Source of the DNA: Planktotalea sp.
GTDB taxonomy: Bacteria; Pseudomonadota; Alphaproteobacteria; Rhodobacterales; Rhodobacteraceae
Length of the DNA stretch: 64,000 nucleotides
Direction of reading: 5' to 3'
Assembly (NCBI RefSeq): GCF_018607995.1
Contig: NZ_JABBAL010000003.1
Location: 1 to 64,000 of the forward strand
Shown: positions 29,692 through 36,502 of the stretch, piece by piece
Layout: each line of letters begins with the position of its first letter
How positions within the stretch are numbered: the stretch's first letter is position 1
The notes under the pieces: model-generated
What the model was told of the DNA's origin: nothing
The model's input: only the letters and a program-made list of their open reading frames with translations
Database searches by the model: none
Translations under genes and position numbers: made by a program

Positions 29692-30039
29692 ATTTTCTTC
29701 TTTCTTAAGGTGTCAGAGAAACCTTAGTTCGGCTTGCGAAGCTTGCCAATAATCGAAGAGCGTTGGGGAGGTTCCCAGCGTCGCGTACTGGGTGGGGGCA
29801 ATTAACACACGACGCTGGAATGAAGCTATATGCAGCTACAAGACCAGTGGTGGCGGTTTAAAGAGACAGTTTTTGGCTCAGAATGGGGATTTTTAGGATG
29901 CGGCACCTATTTTTCATTAGAGCACGCCGCCCGCAAGGATTTTTAGCAACTTCGATGTGATTGGAATGTCCTCATGGCGCCAAGACCGATACTTCGCTGG
30001 ATACCTTCGTGTGTCGCCTGCAAATATTGACCAGGGTGC
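29692..30039. other. Intergenic stretch with a 9-bp inverted repeat upstream of ggt
   Basis: No gene was found in these 348 bases. A perfect inverted repeat CCAGCGTCG (29775-29783) and CGACGCTGG (29810-29818) is separated by 26 bases. Closer to the ggt start, AAGGT and ACCTT flank a nine-base loop around 29713. Either could be an operator for ggt. The stretch also holds the 3' flank of the rsbW-like pseudogene. Short plus-strand ORFs here overlap only that pseudogene and are not credible. Confidence 0.4.
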
Positions 30040-30534
30040 CTACAATTCTGTCAAAGGAATCGAAAATCTTAGAATGTTTCGGCCCTCACGGCGGCGGTAC
30101 GCTAGATTCATAGTCATATCGCGAATCAATCCCCAACCGAAGCCGCCCTCAGGCAAGCTATCCAGGTCGATTGTGAGATCATGTTACTGTTTTGATGGAA
30201 TCTCGCCACCCGGCAACATATTTCTTTGATCAATGACTTCGAAGCGAATGTTTGTTGTTCGCTTGATGCAGCTTAGTGTTATCGTGCCAGAGGACTGTGC
30301 AGAGTAGGCGTGTTCGACAATGTTATTCGTGACCTCTGCTAAAACGATTTCGACAATTCTAAGCGCGGAAGCTTCGGTCCCAAGTGCTTTCAACGCCTGA
30401 CAGGTCAATTGCAAAGCCCGCCGCACAGCGATTTCACGCGCTGTGAAGACGAGGTGTACGTCAGGTGGTGAAGATGTTTTGGACTGAATGGTCATGGGTT
30501 CTATGAAAGAGCCGTCAGGCACTTTTTGCCTCAT
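30040..30534 (-). pseudogene. RsbW-like anti-sigma/HATPase protein interrupted by TAA
   Basis: Bergerat-fold ATPase of the RsbW/SpoIIAB type, which binds a sigma factor and phosphorylates an RsbV-type antagonist. The N box is intact (IVEIVLAEVTNNIVEHAY). A TAA at 30184-30186 stops the frame after GEIPSKQ. The same frame then continues for 47 codons with the ATP-lid/G2 part (SLPEGGFGWGLIRDM, then REGRNILRF) to a TAG at 30040. The full frame would be 164 residues including the stop position, the right length for the family. The truncated product (116 aa) lacks the G2 box. It starts inside the 3' end of the RsbV-like gene (20-bp overlap). Confidence 0.82.
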
Positions 30535-30861
30535 TCATTTTCAATGCATCGAGCGGTGATTTAAAGATATTAAACACCCGCTCCATCCGCGTAAGCGCAA
30601 AGACTTTCGCCACAATGGGTGTTAGCCCAGCAAGATGCAGTGGGCGATCTCTACCCAGCAGTTTCATCGCCGCAACGATTGCGCCAAGTCCACTGGAATC
30701 AATAAACTCGACATTAGATAGATCCAGCACAACGGCGTTGTCTTGATCAGCTGTCAGTTGCGAAAGGTATCTTTGAACTGAATAGCCGCGACCGCATCGA
30801 TACGTGTTTCTTCCACTTTTAAGATTTGAAGATCACCACTTGTTTCACTTGTAATATTCAT
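30515..30861 (-). pseudogene. RsbV-like STAS anti-anti-sigma factor, frameshifted
   Basis: STAS-domain antagonist of the anti-sigma factor encoded next. The ATG at 30861 opens MNITSETSGDLQILKVEE and continues to FKDTFRN, then hits TGA. One base appears missing in an A run near 30760; the next frame resumes LTADQDNAVVLDLSNVEF and the phospho-acceptor motif FIDSSGLGAIVAAM. The remaining in-frame ORF (30515-30730) begins at a Leu/Met codon in the middle of the domain. Restoring one base would give an ordinary 115-aa RsbV. A sequencing error in the short A run is possible, but the partner gene is broken too. Confidence 0.82.
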
Positions 30862-30928
30862 GTGCATCTTGCCTGTTCTGGAAATACTGAAGACACACTT
30901 AGGAGCAATTGGTTACGATTCGATAAGC

Positions 30929-31393
30929 ATGATGAAGCGTGTAAATTATAAAGATCTCTCCGCGATAATGTTGTCTTTGACGCAGGGCGAGACCGACGAA
31001 ATTGCCTTGATGGCCACCTTTGCTTGCGAGGTGCATCACAGCGATGATCGGTTTGATTGGACCGGGTTTTACCGTGTCACCGCGCCGGAACTATTGAAGA
31101 TCGGACCCTATCAAGGTGGGCATGGGTGTTTGGTAATCCCATTTGATCGCGGTGTTTGCGGGGCTGCGGCACGCACGCAAGAAACGCAACTTATCAAGGA
31201 TGTAGAGACTTTTGAGGGTCATATCGCATGTGCCAGTTCTACTCGCTCTGAATTGGTTATTCCGGTCGTGAACGGGGCAGGTCGATTGTTGGGTGTGCTG
31301 GATATCGACAGCGATCAACCCGCTGCATTTGATCAAACTGATGCGGATAATTTGACGGAGCTTCTTAATACCGTGTTCACAGATGTCGCCTGA
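30929..31393 (+). CDS. Free methionine-(R)-sulfoxide reductase (GAF domain)
   Basis: GAF-domain enzyme that reduces free Met-(R)-sulfoxide with thioredoxin. The DWTGFYRV start of the domain and the three catalytic-region cysteines (GGHGCLVIPF, RGVCGAAA, GHIACASSTRSE) are all present, followed by RLLGVLDIDS. The chosen ATG at 30929 (a second ATG follows at 30932) gives 154 aa, usual for the family. The longer GTG start at 30860 would overlap the divergent RsbV start and lacks homology. It survives intact beside the broken Rsb module. Confidence 0.9.
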   Translation: MMKRVNYKDLSAIMLSLTQGETDEIALMATFACEVHHSDDRFDWTGFYRVTAPELLKIGPYQGGHGCLVIPFDRGVCGAAARTQETQLIKDVETFEGHIACASSTRSELVIPVVNGAGRLLGVLDIDSDQPAAFDQTDADNLTELLNTVFTDVA

Positions 31394-31450
31394 CAAATAT
31401 ACAAATGTTTAGGTTATGAAAAAATCCTTTGATTTTTCACGCAACTTCGG

Positions 31451-31485
31451 GCTTTGTGAAATTTGACTGAGTAATTTCACGAAAG
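31451..31485. promoter_or_regulatory. Imperfect palindrome, likely operator of the XRE-cupin regulator
   Basis: GCTTTGTGAAATT and AATTTCACGAAAGC form a 13-bp inverted repeat with one extra base in the right arm, separated by nine bases. It ends 12 bases before the regulator start codon at 31497, so a bound regulator would block transcription or initiation. A second small hairpin (GAAAAAATC/GATTTTTC) lies at 31418-31438, after the fRMsr stop, and may be that gene's weak terminator. Confidence 0.6.
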
Positions 31486-31496
31486 CCGCACCCTAG

Positions 31497-32069
31497 ATGA
31501 TTCAATCTGACGTCACAAAGACCAAGAGCCTTGGGGCTGATTTGCGTGCGCTTCGCAAATCTCGCGGCTTGACGTTGAGTGATTTGGCGGACGCGTTGGA
31601 TCGCTCGGTCGGTTGGATTTCTCAGGTTGAGCGCGATCTCTCTGAACCTTCTGTCTTAGATCTGAAACAGATTGCAAAGATCTTGGATGTGCCCGTCTCG
31701 ATCCTCTTTGGTCAGGCGCAAACACCTGCTCAAGAAGCAGGTGTGATCGTGCGTGCTCATGCGCGTCGACCCATTGGATCAAAAGAGCAGGGCTTGGTCG
31801 AAGAACTCCTTTCGCCTGATCTCACGGATGAATTCGAGATGGTGCATTCCACATTCGATCCCGGCGCTTTGATGGAAGACGCGGTGACGCGGCCGACGCA
31901 GGAAGTTGGATATTTGGTCTCTGGCACGCTTGATCTTGTCATTGATGGCCAAGCATTTACCGTCAAAGCAGGGGATAGTTTCCGGATCAAAGGTGTTTCT
32001 TATCAGTGGTCTAACCCTTACGAAAAACCTGCTGTAGCGATCTGGGTGATCGCGCCGCCAGTGTATTAG
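31497..32069 (+). CDS. XRE-family regulator with cupin sensor domain
   Basis: Transcription factor of 190 aa. The helix-turn-helix is in residues 12-68 (LRALRKSRGLTLSDLADALD, WISQVERDLSEPSVLDLKQIA). The C-terminal cupin (about 100-187) has the VGYLVSGTLDLVIDGQAF and KAGDSFRIKG strands that usually bind a small metabolite. It is the first gene of the run leading to the LysE exporter and the demethylation enzymes, 12 bases after a palindrome, so autoregulation and control of the operon by a methylated amine or glycine derivative is likely. Confidence 0.9.
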   Translation: MIQSDVTKTKSLGADLRALRKSRGLTLSDLADALDRSVGWISQVERDLSEPSVLDLKQIAKILDVPVSILFGQAQTPAQEAGVIVRAHARRPIGSKEQGLVEELLSPDLTDEFEMVHSTFDPGALMEDAVTRPTQEVGYLVSGTLDLVIDGQAFTVKAGDSFRIKGVSYQWSNPYEKPAVAIWVIAPPVY

Positions 32070-32080
32070 GGCGCGGGCAT

Positions 32081-32698
32081 ATGAGCTTCGAGGCATGGAG
32101 TATTTTCGCAATCTTTTGGGCGGTGTTTGTCACGACACCCGGCCCAAACGCGGTCAATTGCATCGCGAACGGCATGCAACTTGGCTTTGCGCGCAGCCTT
32201 TGGGGTGTGGCGGCGATCCTGACACAAGCGAGCCTTTTCTTGGTGCTGTCCGCGCTTGGCGTCACAGCACTTATCGCCGCTTCTGAAACTGGTTTTCTGA
32301 TTGCGAAGTATATTGGTGCCGCATGGCTGATCTGGCTTGGGATCAAAGGTTGGATGGGCGCGAGAAAACCGGCTCCAAAATTGCCGCCGAGCACTGGCAG
32401 TATCTATGGGCGCGCTTTAGCAATTGCTGTGATCAACCCGAAAAGCGTGGCGGGTTATCTCGCGGCATTCTCGCAATTCGTGCAACCCAACGTTCCGATT
32501 CGGGAGCAAATGATAGTCATCGCTCCCACTGCTTTGATCCTCACAACGCTGAGTTATTGCGGATTCACCGCGCTGGGCGCTGGCTTGGGTCGCGCCGCAT
32601 TGGGTGCAGTCTTCAACGTCTGGTTTAGGCGTGTGATGGCGATCTGTTTTATCATTTACGGTGTGCTGCTTGGCGGTGCGCAACTGAACAAAACCTAG
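32081..32698 (+). CDS. LysE/RhtB-family exporter
   Basis: Inner-membrane amino-acid exporter of 205 aa with about six hydrophobic segments. The hallmark VTTPGPNAVNCIANGMQLGF is near residue 20, and AIAVINPKSVAGYLAAFSQF is in the middle. Placed 11 bases after the regulator and 9 before the first dehydrogenase, it is part of the operon. It may relieve build-up of glycine or a methylated intermediate produced by the downstream enzymes. The substrate is inferred from context only. Confidence 0.88.
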   Translation: MSFEAWSIFAIFWAVFVTTPGPNAVNCIANGMQLGFARSLWGVAAILTQASLFLVLSALGVTALIAASETGFLIAKYIGAAWLIWLGIKGWMGARKPAPKLPPSTGSIYGRALAIAVINPKSVAGYLAAFSQFVQPNVPIREQMIVIAPTALILTTLSYCGFTALGAGLGRAALGAVFNVWFRRVMAICFIIYGVLLGGAQLNKT

Positions 32699-32707
32699 GG
32701 AGAAACC

Positions 32708-35155
32708 ATGGCTGACTTTCCAACAACGGCCCGCGTCGTCATCATCGGTGGTGGCGTCGTCGGCACTTCAACTTTGTACCACCTTGCTAAAGCAGGCTGG
32801 AAAGATTGCGTGCTGCTCGAAAAGAACGAATTGACCGCTGGTTCCACTTGGCATGCCGCGGGGAACGTTCCGAACTTCGCAGGCTCTTGGGCGGTGATGA
32901 ACATGCAACGCTACGGCGCTGCGATGTATCGCACGTTGGGCGAAGATGTCGATTATCCGATGAACTACCACGTGACAGGGTCGATCCGTTTGGCGCATTC
33001 CAAGGAGCGCATGCAGGAATTCGAGCGCGTCGCAGGCATGGGCCGTTATCAGGGTCTGCAAATGGATATAATGACCCCGAAAGAGATGCAGGAACTGCAT
33101 CCTTTCATGGAAACTCACGATCTAACAGGCGGTCTTTGGGATCCGCTTGATGGGGATATTGATCCGGCTCAATTGACACAAGCTTTGGCCAAAGGTGCGC
33201 GCGACGCGGGTGGTCGGATCGAGCGTTTCTGTCCTGTTACAGGTATTGATCGCGATGGTGACGAGTGGATTGTAAAGACTAACAAAGGCGATATTAGCTG
33301 CGAAAAAATTGTGAATTGCGCGGGGTATTATGCGCAGCGCGTGGGTGAGATGTTCAAGCCGCATGGGGGTCGCACGGTTCCGATGGTCGTCATGTCGCAC
33401 CAGTATTTCCTGACAGGTCAATTGCCAGAGCTCGAAGCCTGGACCAAGGAAAAAGGTCACAAAGTACCGCTGCTGCGCGATGTGGATATCAGCTATTATC
33501 TGCGGCAGGACACGAACGGTCTGAACCTCGGCCCTTACGAGCGTAACTGTAAGGCCCATTGGGTCACGCCAGAAGATCCGATGCCAGAGGATTTCTCGTT
33601 CCAGCTTTATCCCGACGATTTGGAGCGGATCGAATTCCAGATCACCGATGCGATGGAGCGCGTGCCGTTGTTGGGTGAAGGCGGCATCGAGCGCAACATC
33701 AACGGACCTATCCCTTATGCGCCCGATGGATTGCCGATGATTGGCCCAATGCCCGGTTGCCCGAACGCGTTTGAAGGTCATTCCTTTACCTTCGGCATCG
33801 CTCAGGGCGGCGGCGCGGGTAAGGTGCTCTCGGAATGGATCATGCACGGTGAAACCGAAGATGACATGTGGGCTGTCGATCCACGTCGCTACACCGATTA
33901 CACCGATCATGATCATTGCCTCGCGAAAGCTTTGGAGACCTACGGTCATGAATACGCGATGCACTTCCCGCATCACGAATGGTCAGCGGGTCGCGACAAG
34001 AAGCATTCGCCTTTGCATTCGCGCTTGCTTGAGCGTGGTGGTCAGATGGGCAGCTACAACGGTTGGGAGCGCGCAAATTGGTTTGCCAAAGACGGCGACG
34101 ACACATCCGAGGAAAGCACGCAAACATGGGAGCGCAATGGCCCATGGGAAGCGCGCATCAAGGAAGAAGTTGAAGCGGTGCGCGACAACTGCGGTGTTCT
34201 GCCGATCACCGGCTTTTCGCGCCTCTCCGTGAAAGGCCCCGGTGCGCAGGACTATATCGACAGCTTGACCGCCTCGCGTTTGCCAAAAGTGGGTCGCGTT
34301 GGCTTGGCCTATTTCGCGGACAGCCGTGGTCGTATCGTGACAGAGACCTCTGTGATCCCGCGTAGCGAAGATGAGACATGGTTGATTACAGCTGCTCTCG
34401 CACAATGGCACGATGCTGAATTCTTGCGTCGCACCGCGCCTGAGGGCATCGAAATCATCGACAAAACGACAGACTATGAATGCTTGCTCGTCACAGGTCC
34501 AAAAGCACGCGACGTGCTCGCGGGTATCAGTGACGCGGACCTCTCCAAAGGCTGGCTGACCTATCAAGAAGCGAAAGTCGCAGGCAAAGACGTGAGCTTG
34601 CTGCGCGTTTCCTTCGCGGGGGAGCTTGGCTGGGAAGTGCATTGCGCCATGGGCGACGCGTGCGAAATCTATGACGCCGTCACCGCCGCAGGTGCATCGC
34701 CTTTTGGCATGTATGCGCTCAACTCTTTGCGGATCGAAAAAGGCTACCGTGCTTGGAAGGGGGACTTGTCCACGGATTACTCCCTGCTAGAGGGCGGACT
34801 AGATCGCTTCATCAACTTCAACAAAGAGCAGGACTTCCCAGGCAAGGCCGCCTTGTTGAGTGAAAAGCAAGCGGGTCGCAAGAAGGGTTTCGTCACGATG
34901 ACGATCGATGACGACTGTATTTTCGATGCACCGTATATGTCCACGATTTGGAATGGCGATGAGGTTGTCGGCGAGGTCACGTCGTCTGCGATGGGCTACC
35001 GCACCAACAAGTGCATCGCGATTGGCATGCTGCGCGCGGACCTTCTTGAGCCGAGTACGAAGCTTGAGGTTGAGATCTTTGGCGCTCGATACGGCGCGAC
35101 AGTTCAGCAAGATCAGCCCATGTGGGATCCTGCGAATGAAAGACTGCGTGCATGA
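32708..35155 (+). CDS. Dimethylglycine/sarcosine dehydrogenase-type FAD-GcvT protein (copy 1)
   Basis: Demethylating dehydrogenase of 815 aa, predicted to oxidise an N-methyl group of dimethylglycine or sarcosine and pass the formaldehyde-level carbon to tetrahydrofolate. The FAD fold is at residues 8-40 (RVVIIGGGVVGTSTLYHLA). TAGSTWHAAGN near residue 45 holds the His that carries covalent FAD in mammalian DMGDH. A DAO domain extends to about 390, a linker to about 440, and a GcvT-like folate domain to the end (GELGWEVHC, NSLRIEKGYRAWKGD). It shares the full architecture with the gene at 36503. The ATG follows GGGAGAAACC. Confidence 0.88.
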   Translation: MADFPTTARVVIIGGGVVGTSTLYHLAKAGWKDCVLLEKNELTAGSTWHAAGNVPNFAGSWAVMNMQRYGAAMYRTLGEDVDYPMNYHVTGSIRLAHSKERMQEFERVAGMGRYQGLQMDIMTPKEMQELHPFMETHDLTGGLWDPLDGDIDPAQLTQALAKGARDAGGRIERFCPVTGIDRDGDEWIVKTNKGDISCEKIVNCAGYYAQRVGEMFKPHGGRTVPMVVMSHQYFLTGQLPELEAWTKEKGHKVPLLRDVDISYYLRQDTNGLNLGPYERNCKAHWVTPEDPMPEDFSFQLYPDDLERIEFQITDAMERVPLLGEGGIERNINGPIPYAPDGLPMIGPMPGCPNAFEGHSFTFGIAQGGGAGKVLSEWIMHGETEDDMWAVDPRRYTDYTDHDHCLAKALETYGHEYAMHFPHHEWSAGRDKKHSPLHSRLLERGGQMGSYNGWERANWFAKDGDDTSEESTQTWERNGPWEARIKEEVEAVRDNCGVLPITGFSRLSVKGPGAQDYIDSLTASRLPKVGRVGLAYFADSRGRIVTETSVIPRSEDETWLITAALAQWHDAEFLRRTAPEGIEIIDKTTDYECLLVTGPKARDVLAGISDADLSKGWLTYQEAKVAGKDVSLLRVSFAGELGWEVHCAMGDACEIYDAVTAAGASPFGMYALNSLRIEKGYRAWKGDLSTDYSLLEGGLDRFINFNKEQDFPGKAALLSEKQAGRKKGFVTMTIDDDCIFDAPYMSTIWNGDEVVGEVTSSAMGYRTNKCIAIGMLRADLLEPSTKLEVEIFGARYGATVQQDQPMWDPANERLRA

Positions 35156-35592
35156 CCCACACGGAAGACGATATTGACTGGCATGACAGCCTGTTGTCGC
35201 GGTCCCTCCTTTTTTTGAAGGCCGCGTCGACGCTTTATGTCATCGGAATTGTGATCAGTCATTTCGCTCTGCCGCACGCCTATATCTGGGGCATCGCGAC
35301 CTTCTTCCTGATCGCGATGCTCTTTACCTACCCCGCTGCCGCTTGGCGTAGCGGGAGCCACTTCTCACTAGAGCTGCGCGTCTTAATCTTCTTAGCCTTG
35401 CTCGGTCTGCTAGGCTTGTTAACTACTCCATGGCTCATCATCGCAGGCATCTTCGGTCATGGCGTTTGGGACCTGTTGAAACATCGCGGCCATGGAACGC
35501 CATTCTTTGGCTGGTACGTTAGTGTTTGCGTTATCGTGGACTGGTGTTATGCGGCGGCCCTGACATTCTTCTTACTGACAGGACCGATCTGA
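35152..35592 (+). CDS. Unknown membrane protein in the demethylation operon
   Basis: I do not recognise this 146-aa protein. It has four or five hydrophobic helices (about 22-45, 47-66, 75-105, 120-143) after a short acidic N-terminus (HTEDDIDWHD). A conserved-looking stretch near residue 105 is FGHGVWDLLKHRGHG, rich in His, followed by FFGWYVSVCVIVDWCYAA. The start overlaps the upstream dehydrogenase stop by 4 bp, and its stop overlaps the next ATG by one base, so it is translationally coupled on both sides. Electron transfer or transport roles are conceivable but unproven. Confidence 0.8.
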   Translation: MTHTEDDIDWHDSLLSRSLLFLKAASTLYVIGIVISHFALPHAYIWGIATFFLIAMLFTYPAAAWRSGSHFSLELRVLIFLALLGLLGLLTTPWLIIAGIFGHGVWDLLKHRGHGTPFFGWYVSVCVIVDWCYAAALTFFLLTGPI

Positions 35593-36488
35593 TGAGCGAA
35601 ATTACACTTCTCGATGGTGGCATGGGCCAAGAACTTATTCACCGTGCTGGCGACAAACCAACACCGCTTTGGTCCACGCAAGTGATGATGGACAAGCCCG
35701 GCTTGGTCTCCGAAGTCTCGCAAGATTTTCTGAGCGCTGGCGCGACGGTTGCGACCTTGAACAGTTATGCGATCCAGCGTGACCGCCTTGTGCCTGTTGG
35801 AATTGAAGACCAGTTCGATACTTTGCACGCGATGGCCCTGAGTGAAGCGCAAAACGCTGTTGCGGCGCATGGGTCTGGCCGTCTTGCGGGTAGCCTTGGC
35901 CCTCTGGGCGCAAGCTATCGTCCCGACATTCATCCAAGCGCGGATATAGCAGTTCCGCTTTACCGCGAAGTTGCGGAGAAATTCAAAGGCAAGACCGATC
36001 TGGTCATCTGCGAAACTGTTGTCTCGCTTGAGCACACGCGCTGCATCATTGAGGGCGCAAGAGCGGCTGAACTGCCGATATATTGTGCCTTCTCTGTCAG
36101 TGATGAAGACGGCAGCAAACTGCGCTCTGGTGAGCCTATTGCGGAGGCGGCAAAGATCGCGGCTGACTTGGGTGTTGTCGCGGTTCTGGCCAATTGCTCT
36201 GCGCCCGAAGTGATCCCTGCGGCGTTGGCCGAACTTGCTAAAACGGGTCTACCCTACGGTGCATACGCCAACGGATTTACTAAGATCAGCGATGGCTTTC
36301 TCGAAGAACGCCCCACAGTTGATGCGCTCACATTGCGCCATGATTTCACCCCTGAAAGCTACGCCGATCACGTCATGACGTGGGTCGATCAAGGGGCCAC
36401 ACTCGTTGGCGGATGCTGTGAAGTCAGCCCTGCCCATATTGCGGAAATCGCCAAACGCCTGCGCGCGGCTGGTCACACTATAATCTAA
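35592..36488 (+). CDS. Homocysteine S-methyltransferase (BHMT-like)
   Basis: Zinc-dependent methyltransferase of 298 aa transferring a methyl group, probably from glycine betaine, to homocysteine to make methionine. LLDGGMGQEL opens the barrel. The zinc cysteines are in VLANCSAPEVI and LVGGCCEVSPAHI. SLGPLGASYRPD and TLNSYAIQRDRL are family blocks. Next to two dimethylglycine/sarcosine dehydrogenase-type genes, a betaine donor is the most economical reading (betaine to dimethylglycine). S-methylmethionine or DMSP as donor remains possible. I chose the ATG at 35592, which overlaps the upstream TGA by one base. Confidence 0.87.
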   Translation: MSEITLLDGGMGQELIHRAGDKPTPLWSTQVMMDKPGLVSEVSQDFLSAGATVATLNSYAIQRDRLVPVGIEDQFDTLHAMALSEAQNAVAAHGSGRLAGSLGPLGASYRPDIHPSADIAVPLYREVAEKFKGKTDLVICETVVSLEHTRCIIEGARAAELPIYCAFSVSDEDGSKLRSGEPIAEAAKIAADLGVVAVLANCSAPEVIPAALAELAKTGLPYGAYANGFTKISDGFLEERPTVDALTLRHDFTPESYADHVMTWVDQGATLVGGCCEVSPAHIAEIAKRLRAAGHTII

Positions 36489-36502
36489 AGGAACCCACGC
36501 CC

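Noticed and set aside
29957..30229. Plus-strand 90-aa ORF upstream of the RsbW-like gene
   Set aside because: It is antisense to the readable C-terminal half of the rsbW-like pseudogene, with no ribosome site or family features.
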